Positions 39,399 through 54,838 are shown, numbered from the stretch's first letter. The stretch is 64,000 bases of DNA from Opeltia flavorubescens (GCA_000442125.1 KE546966.1:1599471-1663470), one strand, 5' to 3'. A program made the numbers and translations. Notes: generated by a model from the sequence alone, not told the origin.

Positions 39399-42300
39399 AA
39401 AAATCTTTTAAAATATTTTAATAATACTATTATTAAAATAAAAAATATAAAAATAATATCTATTAAAAGTACTTAAATAATAATTAATATTAAATATTTT
39501 AATATTTAGCTATAAATATTAATTTCGGATAAAACTATAATAATTATTATTAAAACTTTTTATAAGTTCCTTTAAAATAAAAAAAATAATTAGTTTAATA
39601 TTTATAGTAATAATAAAAACTATAAAATATTAAAATTAAACCTTTTATAAAAGAATAAAGATAAATAATATAAAAGAATAATAATATACTAGCCGTTATA
39701 AAATAACTTCTTTTATATATTTAAATATTTATCTATATACCTAAACTATATATAAAAAAATTAATCGATTATATTTCCTATTATATATTAATACCGGAAT
39801 TTTTTTATAATTTTATAAGCTCTATTAATTAAAAGCGAGCTTAATATATAGAATAATCAATATACTACTTAAAATAATTATTAATAGTTTTTATTTAAAG
39901 TTATTACTCTACTATAATAGAATTAAACTAGAAATTAATAAAATTATAGCTATTAATAATATAATAATAGCTGGAATCTATATAAAAGCCGTTAGCTAAA
40001 TAACTAGCGAGCCTATTTTTAATAGAAAGTTTCTAGTAAATAAATTCTAAATAATAAAATAGAATAATATTAAAATTATAAAAATAGCTTTTATTAATTA
40101 ACGGACTTTATTAAAGCTGAATATATAGTAGATAAAAAATCTAATAAAATTTTATATACTACCGCTAAAGATCCTAATTAGTATAATAATATTATAGAAT
40201 TTTATTTTGTTTACTACCGCTAAAGATCCTAATTAGTATAATAATATAATAGAATTTTATTTTATTATAATAAAGCGTATAGAATTTAAATTAATTAAAA
40301 TATATTAATATAATAAATATAACGAAGGTTTAAATTAAATAACGTTTTATATTAGTCCCTACGCTTTAATTATAATAAAAAACTACTTCTAGCTATAGCT
40401 ACTATAGTTAAGCTATTTATTAAGCTAAATATTCTATTAATATTAGTATAAACTTATTTAAAACTAGTTAAACTATTTAAAAATATATTAAAAATTATTA
40501 AACTAGAGATTATTAAATAACTACCGCTATAAAAACTTTAATTAATTTATTCGACTATAAAAAATACGCTAATAATAGGCTTTATTTTTTAAAGATACCG
40601 TTATATAATTATAGATATTCGCTTATAATTAAACGCTAAAAATTATAGCTTTTATTAAAATATAGATTATACAATAAGTTTAATTAACTAAAAATTTCTA
40701 CTAAAATAGCTGCCGTATATTATAATTTAGAAGATACTAGCTTTTATAATTATTAAAAGTATTAATAAAAAGTAATATAATATTATTAAATTTATAATTA
40801 TTAAAATTTTTATATTTAATTAAAAAGCTATAAAGTTTACTATTATTACGCGCGAGTTTTATTTAATAAACGATTTAAATGTTAATATATTTACTAGTAT
40901 TAATATTATAAAATTTTAAAATATTAATATATATTTATCTATAAATATAATAACTATTAGTTTTTATAATAATAAATATTAGTTTTTATAATAATATAAT
41001 AGTATTAATTACTATTAATATTAAAGGTATTAGAATAAATATTATTATCTATAGTATTTAACGTTTTATAGTATTATTATACGCTAGTAAAATCATTAAA
41101 ATTACTGGTCTATATTAAAAATTTCTAAACCCTTTATAAAATCGTAACTTTATTTATAAGCTAAAAACTTTAAATATTTTTATTAATTATATATATATTA
41201 TAAATTATATATTTAAATAAGTTTATATTTAAAGTATATTATAATTTTTTATTTAATTAACTATAAAAGTTTAATTAGGTATTATTTATAAATATAAAGC
41301 TAATAAATACTATTAAATTACCTTAAAAAACTATAAACTAGCTATTAAAATATTAAAATAAAAGTCTGGATAGTTTTTAAAAAATTTTAAATACTATATA
41401 ATAATTATTATAATAGCTATTATAGCTCTAAATACCGTTATTATACTTTTTTTTAATTTTAACTACCGGACGAAAATAGTATATATTATAAAAGTAATAA
41501 TTTTTAAAATATAAATAAAACAAGCTATTTTAATTATTTTAGTTAAATATTATCTATATTTATAATAAAATACTAGTAACATAATTAATATACTGGAATT
41601 AGAGTATATAAATATTTTATTAATAGAAAGTTAGGAATAGATTTATAAGCCCGGATAAATCTATATATATTCTATTAGTACCTATAATAAAGAGATTATT
41701 AATAAAGTTTTTAATAAACTTTATAAATAAAATCGGATAGAAGAAATTATTATAACTATTTTATTTTTATTTTTTTATTTTATAGTATAAAAAAACATCG
41801 ATTAAAATTTTAAAAATTATATTATTATTAATATTCGAGTATATAATAAAATTATAATATTAAATATCTATTTAACTCTATTATAAACGGAAACTCTAGT
41901 ATAAATCTATAGCGCTAAAATCTTTTTTATAATAGATTTTATAAACTTCTTCTATTAATAGTAAATTAACTAGCAATACTACTATTATTTAATAATAATT
42001 CTATATTAAAGATAAAAAACGTTTAAAATACCGGTAATAGGTTATTAAAACTTACTAGCTTATATATAATAGATAATAAATAGAATTTTACGCCTATTTT
42101 ATTCTTTTTATAAAATTTATATTAATAATATTATAGTATTTTCTTCTTTAATAAAAGAATATATAAAGTATTTTAATTAGATTTTTAATATATTTAATAC
42201 TATAAATCTATATTTATTATTTATAAAATTATTTATTAATTATATATCTATATATTTTCTAAACTAAAAGATTAATATCTTTAGGCTTATTATTATAAAA

Positions 42301-43532
42301 AATAAGCTAGAAATAATTTTAAAATTTTTATTTTTATATATACTCTAATAATTTAAAAAATATTTTAACTTAATAAACTACTTTTAGTAGTATATTAATA
42401 ATAATACAGCTATTATTAAACTATTCTAAAAATATAAAATTTATATAAACCGCGATATTATTATTAAAACTAACGTTTATAAAAAAACGGCTATTTAAAA
42501 TCTACTAATAGTATTTATATTTAAAGAGTTTAATATATTCTATTATCTATAAAAGCTTTTTTTATTATTATTAATTTTAGTTTACTTTAATAAAAGCTTA
42601 GTACTATATATAGATTTAGACGTTAATAAAAAATTTAATTTTATAATTTATATTTATTATAATTTAAACGAGGTTATTTATAAAATAAATAAAAAACCTA
42701 AATAGAAATTTAAGCGATCGATTCTATTTTTTAGCCGTTTACTATTAGACGCTAAAATATACTATTAATTTATAAAATAAAAGGTTATAAATATTATTTT
42801 AATAGTAAAAAAAATCTATTATATAATTAAAATAACTAAATATATTACTATTATTTATACAAATTATTCTACTATAATTAGTATTTTATACTAGACTAGT
42901 TTAAATATAGTATTTATAAAAAAATCTAATTTTTATTTAATATAAATTTCTAAATATTTTTAATATTTTAAATTTAATATCCACTATAAATTTAAAATTA
43001 TAAATACTACCTTTAAGCTCGCTTCTATTATTCTAATAGTATACGAAATTGTTGCTAATAGGAGTATATTATATATCGCATTTAAGCAGACCGTATTTTT
43101 GAATTATCTATATATATATTATAAGTAAATAGTTCGAAGATATAATTATTTAAAACAGTATTATATTAAATTTAAATAAANTATTAATATTTNTANCNCG
43201 NAATATTNAGCTTNTAANAACTTTTATTTAATATACTACTAACGATATAATACTAGATATTCTAGATTAAAATTTCGCCTTTATAAATTGTATATAAATA
43301 TTATATAAAGTATTATTATTAGTAATATTAAATTAATAGGTAATCACGTAGAGTTATACTTATCCTATTATATTTCGGAAAAACCTCTTATTAAAAGGAT
43401 ATCAAAGACCTATTAATAATATTAGTTAGAAGGTATTATATAAACCTATAGATATTATATAATATCGTAAATAACTAGAATATAATATTTCTACTAAACT
43501 TTCCTATCGTATTAGTATAATAAATATAGCAC

Positions 43533-43745
43533 TTATTTTTATACTAAAGCCCGTATTATTATCGCAGTATCTATTACCTTTTATACTAAAGCCGATATTA
43601 TCGTCGCAATCCTTTTTAGTACCTATTATACTAAAACCTATATTATCGTTGTAATCCTATTTAGTACCTATTATATTAAAGCCTATATTATCGTTATAAT
43701 CTTTTTTAGTACCTATTATACTAAAACCTATTTTATTATTATAAA
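43533..43745 (+). repeat. 45-bp tandem repeat array in F
   Basis: About four and a half copies of a 45-bp unit with the core TATACTAAAGCC.ATATTATCG, each ending in TTTTTAGTAC or a variant. Forty-five is a multiple of three, so the array may lie in a former coding frame, but that cannot be shown. Copies differ mainly at C/T and G/A sites. Confidence 0.85.
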
Positions 43746-44760
43746 TATCGGCGTGTTCCGTAGTTTTTTTATACTATAGGGGTAGATACCTACTAACTCC
43801 TAGTTATAATTCGAACCTTAGGCGAAATTGTTCTATAGTATTATTATATAATAGTTTAGTATTATCGAGAAATAATTAGCAATTTATTCTATATCTAATC
43901 TAGGGCCTTATAGTATACCTACCTATTTTTCTACCGCTTCTTATCTATAACTTAATTCTATAGTTTATTCGTTATAACTGTAGGCTTATAGCTTTAATAT
44001 CTTTTAGGGCTTTAAAAGGGTAAAGAATATCTAGTTAGATTACTAAAAATTAGGATATATATATTCCAATATTAGCCTAGTATCTTTTTTAGAATTTAGA
44101 GAAATATACCGTTAATACTAGACTATTAAAATTCGTTTTTTAAATATATACGTAATCGTCGACGACTAGACTAGATTATAAAACTTTATTATTTAAATAT
44201 ATACGTGTTAGTATTTTATAATAGCGAATACTAGCTATAAAATTATACCTTTAATAAAAATTTTCTAATATTATTAATTCTATTCTAAAGTTTAATAGCT
44301 AGATATATAGATTAAAGAATATATATAGACTAAACCAATATTTAAAAGAAAAAAGATAGTATTAAACTATATATATACTATACCTCTTATTTTCCTACCC
44401 TATATAGTACGAATAGAACTTTATCTATAAATAAGCTAAATTATTATTATACTATTATTAAATAAAAAAAACCTTAAGAAATTATAAAAAACTATATAAA
44501 GAGAGAGAAAAAGTATAAAAAAGCTATAAGAGAGGGTATAAAAGAGTATTAGAGAAGCTATAAGAAATAAAAAAAAATTGGACTATTAAATAGAATAGTT
44601 CTAGAGTAGTATAAATAGTAATAAATAGCTATAAAGTTTGTATAAATATAATAGGTATTGAATAGATACTATAGGTATTAGATAAGTAATACTAGATACT
44701 TTAAAAAGAAAAAGAAAAGTTAACTAGCTAGAATATAAATTAAAGGCCTCGTTTTACTAT

Positions 44761-44779
44761 AAAAAAAAAAAAAAAAAAA
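44761..44779 (+). repeat. 19-A homopolymer tract in F
   Basis: Nineteen A residues are followed within a few bases by a second A-run. Together with 48218-48235 it is one of two long pure A-tracts in F. It could be slippage, or the tail of a retroposed fragment. Confidence 0.7.
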
Positions 44780-47700
44780 GTATAAAAAAAGGAAAAAAAC
44801 GAAAGCGCGTGTATAAACTTAGAATTTTTCGCTTTCTTAATACTTTTACTATTAATTAGCCTTTATTATATCTAGTATTTATTATATCCAGTTTATTATT
44901 TCGATACGCTCCTAGTAACGCGTTTAAAGCTTTTTTAACGCGTTAAAAATCGTGCTTTAACGCGAACTAAATATATATAGAATATTAAATAAAGGGGGTT
45001 AATAAGGGGATATATAGTATAGTATATTAATAAGACGCGAAGGACGCGTTTATACTTCCTTTAATATATAGAAACGCGTGTTTTAAACTTATCACAATTT
45101 ATAGTAATATATAAAAAGGGAGTGGTATTATAGATTTTCTGCTTATTAGGGCTTCTAAATAGTATACTATAGTGCCTCTCTTTTAATACTTAGGGGAAAA
45201 ATACTATATAGAGTGGTTTTTTAAATATAAGGCTATTAGTCGTAGGTGGGTATACTATAAATTTTTATATATACAGCCTATTATTTATTTAGATCTATTT
45301 AAACGACTTTAAAAATCGATATATATTAATTAAAAAATTAAACTTTACTAGTCGGATTTAAAAAGAAAATACTCTTATTTTACGTTTAATATATAATCTG
45401 GCTATATCTATAAAATACTTCTAGCTATTTGTATTTTATTGCTTATTCTTTTTATATCTAGGAGTAGTATATTAAAAGGTAATATTATACTATATAAAAT
45501 TAACGGTTTTAAAAATTATATAGATTAGATTCTTTATTAGCTTTAAATACTATTATAATAAAATATATCTGGTTTTAATATTAAGGATAAGGATAATAAA
45601 GCTATAGATAAAATATTTTAAAAGATATTTGTAGGTAGCGGATAAAAAGAAAGATAATAGGGGGAAAAAAGTATAAGATAAATAGGTAGTTAAAGATTTA
45701 AATCTTTATATATCTGGTATATATACCTTTAATATATAAACTACTATTTTTTTTTTACTAAATTAGAGGAAATTAAATTTTATTATAATATTTTCTATAT
45801 AAATTAAATATTATAATTGTAATATAATAAAAGAGAACTCCTTTTATACTTTAAAGAAACCGTTCTAGCCTTTTACTTTTAATATATATAAAGAATATAA
45901 TATCTTTTAACTCTAATAGTAGGTAAGCCTACGATATTTATAACTTTAGAAAACTTTTAGTATAATACATTTAATACTAGATTATAAAAATCGGCTGCTT
46001 TATTTAAAGCCTCGATTATAGTAACCTTTATAAAAAATATCCTCCGATAAGTAGTAAACTTATATAAAAATATCCTATTAATTCTTCCTAGATATCGTCT
46101 ATAAATAGTAATAAAATCCTTAATCTTAAAAGTTATACGATATTTTAATACCCTAGATATTTATAGTTAATATATTAAAAAGATAATAATATAAAATATA
46201 AATAATAGGTATCAGGATCTATATTAGAGGATAAAAAATAGTATTAGGAATAATACAGACTTACGGATTAATAAAGCTGAACTTATTATATTATTAAATA
46301 TAAGTTCAATATAGGATAATATTCGGTTTATAATAATCCTATTTATAGGTATTACGTAATATAATAAAAAAGAGACGATCTTCTATAACTAGTATAATAA
46401 ATATAGGCTATCCGAAAGTTTATTTAATAAAACTTACTTTAAAATATCTAATCGCTATTAAATATAAGTATTAAGGATTATCGACGGTAGTAATCTTAGA
46501 TTTATTACTATCTTTATTTTTAGTATTTAAGTTATATTTTAATTAGGGTAATAAACTTATAAAAAGCGATAGATATATACGGTAGATTAATAAAATATAT
46601 TATAATAAAATTAATTCGTTCTCTAGGTATAAACTAGCTAAGATAAACCGTAGGTATTACTAGAGGCTTTCTTTTTAAAGAAGCGGCTTAATAATATTAT
46701 ATTTATTAGTTTTTAATACGGTAAGTTTATATCCTTTTTAAAAGATTAGTAAAAATAGTATTAAAATAGTATAAAATAGGGGGAATCTATTTACCAGTAC
46801 TTATTTTTATTTATAAAAATAATACAGTTATTTAGCGTAATATATTCGCTTACGACGTCGGTAAAATAGAGTATAGTATAGATATTTAGCCTCGATTGTA
46901 TATTATAATATAAAAAAGCTTTTTTTATATAGTCTTTATCGACTATAAAAATTTCTATTAGCTAATTTATTTTAGAAAAACTAGCGTTTAATCTATTATT
47001 AGTAGTATTAATAGAAAACTTATTTTTAAAATCGATCGAATCTTATTAAAAGGGGATAATTAGGGCAATAAATCTTTAAAAACTTAGGCTTTCTTTATAA
47101 TAAAAGTTTAGTATAAATAATAATAATATATATTTATATAAGCGCTAAAAGGCTTTTCTATTTTATTTAAAATATTAATTTATCTTAATCCTATCTTTAA
47201 ATATTATTTAAAGCGTTAGAATAATTGTATTACTTTTTATAATATTTATATAGTATTAAACGATATAATTAACTAGATTTATCTTTAGATAATAAGCTAT
47301 AATAGCTTTAATAGTATTTAAATAAATAGGCTCGATAAATAAAGGTTTAAGCTATAGCCTTAAAAAAATAGGGTTAATAATTAACAGCCGGGTATATTCT
47401 TATATGCGATAGCTTCGAAGATAATAAAAAGGACTCTATAATATCGCCTACTAGATGGATAAATTAATCAACTTTTTAATATTCTATAAAATACCTAGAA
47501 TAATAAATAAATATTATTTATACCGGGAGGAAATTAAAAGCCTTTTAACGTTATATAATAAACTATTTAGGCCTTAAATATAAGAATAATATTAAATAAA
47601 AGCGTAAAAGATTGTTTTACTATACCGGTATATTTAGAATATATAGTATCTATAGGCCTGAACCGGATAAAATCTAGTAAAGGAGTAATATTGACTAACG

Positions 47701-48217
47701 GAGATTATTTGTTTTTTATACCTATTAAATATAATATTAGTATAATAATAGATTAAATAATCGGGAAAATACTTACCTAAACTATTAAAATATATATCGG
47801 CTTTTATCCTACTAACCTGGCCTAATATATTATTTTTAGCCTTTTTATATAGTAATCGATAATAAACTCTAGTATTAATATAGATATTAAATACTAAATT
47901 TCCTCTTTTTAACTTAGTAATAAAGCATTTTATATATCTATAATTAGCTAGAGGCGATATAAATACAGAATTTGCAGTTTATTAAAATATATTTGCTATA
48001 AAAGTAATAGTATAAATATAAATAAATATCTTCTAGCTATTTATATTTATACTAATACCTTTATCGAGTTATACTAGACCGGGTTATAACGTTTAAATAA
48101 TATTATAAAGGTTACTAGCATATAGTTTTAACGTTAAAAGGAAAATATTTACTTTTCTTTTACGTTCGCGTTAATCTAATACTATACTATAAGGAAATCA
48201 GTATATATACTATATAT

Positions 48218-48235
48218 AAAAAAAAAAAAAAAAAA
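48218..48235 (+). repeat. 18-A homopolymer tract in F
   Basis: Eighteen A residues are followed by GGGGC. No flanking duplication that would mark a retroposed insert was identified. Confidence 0.7.
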
Positions 48236-51200
48236 GGGGCTTATATAGTTATATATATATTTATAAGAAAACGGTATATATTTCTATATAGACTAAAAAT
48301 ATTAATAAAAGTTAATAATAGTATAAATAAATATTTTTTTTTAGAAATATATTATTCTAAATAAGCAGGTTTATAATATAATAATTTAAGCTCCCTTTTA
48401 AACGGGAATAAAAATTATAGGGGATTAAATTCTTTAGTACTAAAGATTATAGTATTTCGTATAATATATTTTACTTCGTATTTTATAGACGGAGAATCTA
48501 GATTCTTATAGCGATAATTAAAATAGACGTTATTAATTTGTTTAAAAATATATTCTAAATTAATATTATAGTATTCGTTTTTTATTAGGTAGAGTTTTTT
48601 AGTAATAATATTAGGATAAAACTATAGTTTTTTTATAGAAATCTTGAAAAAGGAAATTAGAAATAGCTTTTAAATATATAGTATAATACCTCTAGTAGCT
48701 TTTATAGTATAATCTTTTTTAATAGTAAACACCCGCCTAATATAATATTTATTACTAGATTAATATTTATATTTAAAATTAGAATATCTTAGGCTAATAA
48801 TATTAGAAGGAAATATTAGGGACCTATTTTTATACCTTACGAACTCCCTTAAATAGGATAGAATAGATATAGCCTAGGTATTAAAGTAGTAGATTTCTTT
48901 TAATTAGTCTACAAAATATAATATCCTAATATATATTTTTAACCTAAACTAAGCCGACGATAAAACCACGCGAAATAATTCTACTAAATTAAAAAAATAT
49001 ATATTATAACTTAGTGTCGGAGGTATATTAAAAGATATATTATATATTATTTAGTCTTTTTAAGCCTAAACCCGAGCTTTTTCTATAGTATTTATTATAA
49101 AAAGCTTTTCCCCTTTTAAGTCTATTTTCTACCGTTTTATAGGTAGTAATAGTAGCTACTATTTAATATATTTCTTAAAAATAGCTATTAATTTAGGTAA
49201 ATAGCGTAATAGTTTTATATTATCTTTTAATAGCTTAAAAACTTCCAATAAGCTTTAGTATTAATAGCGCGTAATTCCGGTAATATTATACTATATCCTA
49301 AAAATAAAGGTAAAAAATAATAGATATTATTTAGCACGCGTATAAGGAATTAGCTCGGAATTATTAGGGATAGTAGTAGTAGAGCTTTTATAGGTAGGGG
49401 GTATACCCTATAATATTTTAGATAGTACTATTAGTTATATATCTATTTTTTTATTAAAATCTAAGAACTCTACTTAAAATACCTTATTATCGTTAATAGC
49501 GTTATCTTAAGGAAATATATCTTTTTCGGTTTTAAAAAAATCTTCTACAGGATTAATTATATTATAGGAATCGTCGATATCGCCTAGTATTTAAAGGAAA
49601 GAATTATTATTAGGCGTGTTCTCTATAGCTCCGAGTATCTTGTTAATTATAGATATTACGCTTTATTAAAATTACGATTAGAAAGCGTAATTTTAGTACT
49701 AGCGATAATTTATAATAATACCTTTTTCTACTATATTACTAATAAGCTGTACTGATTTTTTAAATATACTAGCTAATTTATCGCTATATTACTCCTTAAA
49801 CTCTTCTCGGTTAAAATTCTGGATATTTTACTATAATAAATATAGAATATATTAGACTTAAAATAGCTAGGTATATAGTTTTTAAAATATAATTATAGGT
49901 AAACTTTAAGTTTATAACTTTAAGGCTAAGCTTTAATATTAATAACAGCCGCTAGAACTTAATTTATTACCTCTATCCCTCCTATATAACTAACGTTTAA
50001 GATTTCGTAATATATTCCTATAAGAATAATAAAAGCCTAAAAGCTTATAAAAAAAAGTTTAGAAGTATATAAAAGAACGTCTAAAAGCCTATAGGAGAAA
50101 ACCTAAAAGCTTATAGAAGCTAATAAGAGAGCTAAGAACGGTTTAGGAAGCCGAATAGATACTATTATTAAAGAGTCGAAATAGTTTAAAAAGCTTTAAG
50201 TAGCTTAAAACGTTTTATAAATTATTTAAACGTTTTTAATTTTATTTTAGATACTTTTTAAAGTATTTATATAGTATTTATATATCTAAAAAATTAAAAA
50301 AAGTACATATTTTAAAATTGAAATTTACTATATTAAAAGGTAAAACGGCTAAAATCTATAGTCTAATATAATTATTTTAGCTTTTATTTAGTATTTAATA
50401 TAGTTGTTTTAGCTTTTAATTAATATTTAATATAATCGCTTAAACTTTCTTCTTTAAATCGTTAGGCTTATAGATCGCGATATAACTAGACTCTAGATTT
50501 TAACTTAACGATAGCTTTTTAAAAATACGCCTATAAAGTTTTTAAATACTTTAAAGCTATATTTAAATATAAATAGATATTAAATAATTCTTTAGAAAAA
50601 ATGGTAGTAGTTAGAATAAAAAAGTTATTTAATAGTCTAAAATTAGTTTATACTTATAATAAGCTTTAATAAACTTTTAAAAAGCTGCTTATAGATATCT
50701 TAAAACACTATAATTAATATTTAAATATTATTAAATATTATTAGAAGACTTAGAAATAAAAAAAAAATAATTTAAAAATATTAAAAAAAAATAAAAATTA
50801 TATTATAGGTTTAAAAGATTTTTTATATTATATAACTAATAATACGGGGTTAATCGACTAAATTCCCTGTTTTCTCTAGTTTTTATCGCCCTCTATTATC
50901 TTTTTCTTCTATACTTTAATTTTTTATATATTTTATCTATTTACGTATAGTATAAATATATTTTTTATCCTACTAAGTAATAAGGCTTTATTTTTTTATT
51001 AGTTTTAAATATTTTAAGTCTTTTAATTTATCGCGCTATAGCGCGTACCTTTAAATCGTTATCGAAATTTTAAAATTAAGATGTATAACGACCTAAAAAA
51101 AAGAATATTAATAGATTTTTTATACTTTAAAAGCTAATTATATATTAGATATTAATATTAAATATTAGAAACGATCGCTAGGTTTTATTTAACGATAGCT

Positions 51201-54200
51201 AATTAAAGATATTCGAGATACTTTAATATTTTATTAATAACGAGGATAATAACGAGTTTATAGTTAGCTTATATAAGCGTAAATTTAAATCTAAATCTAA
51301 TACTAGTCTATTTAAAGTAACTTCTATAAAAAAAAATAATTTTAAGGTTCCTAAAATCCTATAAACCTACTATAATATTTCTTCTAGAGAGTCTTCGGTC
51401 GAAGATAAAAATTTTAAGAATCTTCTTTAGCTTAAGCGTATTCGCTATACTAAACCTTATAAGATTACTATAATATAAATATTATTATCTATTTAAAAGT
51501 AAGCTTTTAAATCTTTAAACTCTAATATTTATAAAGATATAAATTTTCTCCTCTATTACTATATTACGTACTAATCGATTTTTATAGTCTACCTCTATTA
51601 TTAATACTAGCCGTAGAAATAATATTATTATTTTATTAAAGGACGCTTATATTAATCCGTCTAGTAAATAAAATATAAATAGAAATAACTTTAATAATAC
51701 GCCGCCTAAATAAAAGCGTTTAGAGTTACCAAATAAAAATTTAAAATTTATAAATAATATTAAAGCTCGTTTTAAAGAGTTCTAGTTTAAATATTATATA
51801 TATTTTCTCTTATAATTCTACTTTAATAATATATAATAGATTATTATTTCTATTTAAAGCGATTAAATCCGCTATTAATATTAGAAATAAAAGTATTCGA
51901 TAAAATTAATTAGCTAGTATATAAATAATCAAAAGTATATATCTTTTATTAATATATAAATATAGTTTAAATATTTAAATATTCTATTTATATAATATTA
52001 ATAGTTAGGTAGATTAAAATTAATAAATATCTTAAGGCGGATTAGAAAAGCGGAGCTAATATTCTAAATTTTATAGATATCTATTATAATTTAGTTTAGA
52101 TAATAGTAAACTATTATTTAATATTATTATTTACCTATATATTTTCTTTTATAGATAAAGAAATTGATTTAATAAAAACTATCCGGCTTTTTAAAAAAGC
52201 GAATTTTTAATTCTAGAGTATATTATTATAAATAACCCGATATTATTTTTAGTATCTAATTATTATTATAAATATCTTCGTAAACTTTATAGCGAGGATA
52301 AAGCTTATAATAGACTAAAAAGCTAATTTTAAGCGTTAATATAAATATAAATTTAGTTGTTAGAAAGTCTTAAAGTATTTTAATATAATAGTTTAGTCTA
52401 AAAAATTTAAGTTTAATATTATAAGATTAGTTAAAAAAACTAAAAAGATTAATTAATAGAAGTTAGATACGGATAATATCCTAAATCCCGACTATAATAT
52501 AAACTAGGTATAGATTAGAAATATAAGTAATAACGATAACGATAATAATAATACTAATACTGTTACTACTAAGAAGGTATTAGTAGTAAGGATAAGTTCG
52601 TGATTTCTTTTTATTTAGGTAGTTACTATATTTAGCTTTAAATAGTATACTATTTAGTTCACGTTAATAACGAAAGGATAATAATAATAATATTATAATA
52701 TATATAGTATAGTATAGTAAATCCTAATAGTTTCCTTTAAAGGCTGATATATTACTTTATATCTAATTATATCTATAATACCCTATTTACTTTATCTACG
52801 CTATCTAGTTAGGTATTTTCTAATATATAAAGCTTCTTAGATTACGTTTTTATCTAACGTTAAAAGAATTTCTATTTAAAGCCTATATACTAGAAAAATA
52901 TTTTTTTTTATTTAGAAGATATTGGTTCGAGCGATAATTAGAGGCCTATTAAATATAATATCTACTAATATTCCGCTAATATTATACCAACATTCTAGTA
53001 ATATAAAGTCGGAAAAATATATAGTAAATATTCCTTTACGCCTTATTTTAACACGATAAAATAGCTATAAGAATAATAAATATATCTATAATTCTATTAT
53101 AATTTGCTTTAAGTAATACTTATAGCTCGATAAAAAGAGCTTTTCTTAAAAGTATATATACTATATAATATACGCGTTATACACGCGATAGATCGCGTAT
53201 AAATTCTTCGTGGCGTTTAGCGCAATTTTATTATATTATTAATATCAAGTGATTATATTAGTAGAGGCCCTTAAGGTATTTTAAATATATTATTCAAGTT
53301 TACTAGCTATAAATACCGTTTAAAAATAGACGAATTATTAGATATAGATACTTTTATAGTATATTATTTCCTAATAAATCTAGTAGAAATATTAGTTAAA
53401 TTCCGCTAATAATTAATCGATAAATATATTAAAAAAAGTTATTAGATTAAAGTTAAAGAATTTATTAAAATTAATATAAAGCTAAAAAATAATATTATAA
53501 AATTATTATATTATATTATTAATAGGCTACTTTATTTTAATAATAATAAATAAGGCCTATATTTAATAATACTTACGGATATAAAAAGAGAAGTATTCTA
53601 ACTAGTATATAATAAAATAGGCTGTTTTAGTTATATATATACGCACGAACGTTTAATAAAAGGCTTTTATATATATAATATATTAATAAAGCTATATAAA
53701 TTTATCCGCTATTACTCGTAGTATTAAATTAATTAAATATTTTACTACCGCTTATATAGAGCTCTATAGCTAGTATTTAGCCTAGTAAGACTATTTTATA
53801 CGCTTATTATCGATTTTATTTTTATTCTACCGAAATTATATAAAAAATATAATTATTATATATCGGTAATAAATAAATTTACTAAAGTAGTTACTTATAT
53901 ATCTAAAAAGACTATTTAAGGCGGTAAATAATAAGCTGAATAACTATTAGATAGACTAGTAAAGTTAAATCAGAGCGTATTATAGATAATAATTTCAGAT
54001 TATAGGAGAAAATTTGTTAGTTAATTATAATACTAGATATTTAAAATATTAAAAGTAGATTTATAATATTTTACCGTTTAAAACCTATAAACTAATAATA
54101 TATTAGAATAATTTAATTAAACTATTAAAATTATTATACGCTATTATATTACTATATTAGACAATTCTAGATTATAGCCTATTATTCTTTTATAGATATT

Positions 54201-54504
54201 AGCGGCTTTTAATAATTCTATAAACTATAATTTTATATTTAAAATATTTAAATAAATATTATTCGAATTTAAAATTTATAAAATACTAGATTTTTTATAT
54301 TTATTAGATTTTAAGTAAGCTATTTAATTAAAAGATACGCTAGGTTTTAAAACTTTTACCGACGCTCCCGTTAAAGAACTAGCTGCCTTTCTAGCTAGAA
54401 TATAGATAGCTTATTACTATAATCTAACTATTTTAAAAATTAATAAATTTATAAACGTATTTATAATACGGAATATTATAATATCGATAACTATAAAAGA
54501 GTAC

Positions 54505-54761
54505 TGTTACAGTTGGCAATGGTCTAGTTTATTATAATATTGTAGAGCCGTCGTATAGCTTCGGTTAAAACGTTATATCGCTATATTATATTAGTAGGAA
54601 AGAGGGCTTATATAATTAGAGGAATTCCCCCTAATATTTATAGCTCTCTAGATATTAATATATATATATTCTCTATATATAGCTCCGTGTATACGATAGT
54701 AGAACGCTAAACTATTACTTATACTTTTATACAGTTTCCCTGCTATTGTATTCTTTTTATA
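54505..54761 (+). repeat. Solo LTR of family K
   Basis: An isolated 257-bp K LTR, TGTTACAGTTGGCAATGG to TTCTTTTTATA, flanked by the TSD AGTAC at 54500-54504 and 54762-54766. It lies within the integrase region of A3, where A1 is continuous. The perfect TSD with no internal region shows a former K insertion reduced by recombination between its LTRs. Its first 25 bp are unmutated. Confidence 0.95.
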
Positions 54762-54838
54762 AGTACCGGCTTATATATATTAATATTAAAAATATTATTA
54801 CTTTTATTATAATAAAAATAAAAGAATATTATAATATA

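Larger units (their letters stand above)
43010..53276 (+). mobile_element. F: 10.3-kb unclassified element with imperfect terminal inverted repeats, inserted in A3
   Basis: A3 is interrupted at the position equivalent to A1 5815-5818 and resumes exactly after 53276. The left end CCTTTAAGCTCGCTTCTATT and the right end, reversed (CCTTAAGGGCCTCTACTAAT), are imperfect inverted repeats. TA flanks both sides (43008-43009, 53277-53278). It has no LTR or gypsy motif. Forward frames retain protein-like texture over about 46240-48150 and 51240-52560 (for example KRIRYTKPYKIT near 51430 and RIIDGSNLRFI near 46470), consistent with one large and one smaller decayed frame, but no domain is recognised. It contains a 45-bp tandem array and two A-tracts. 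It is RIP-altered but somewhat richer in G/C than A3. Candidates are a large cut-and-paste DNA transposon or two nested elements. Strand is tentative. Confidence 0.75.

Noticed and set aside
43540-43745. CRISPR-like array
   Set aside because: The repeats are contiguous 45-bp tandem units without spacers, in eukaryotic repeat DNA.
43010-53276. F as a Helitron, piggyBac or Starship
   Set aside because: No Helitron 5' TC / 3' CTRR end, no TTAA duplication, and no recognisable tyrosine-recombinase captain near an end. TA flanks plus inverted tips point elsewhere.
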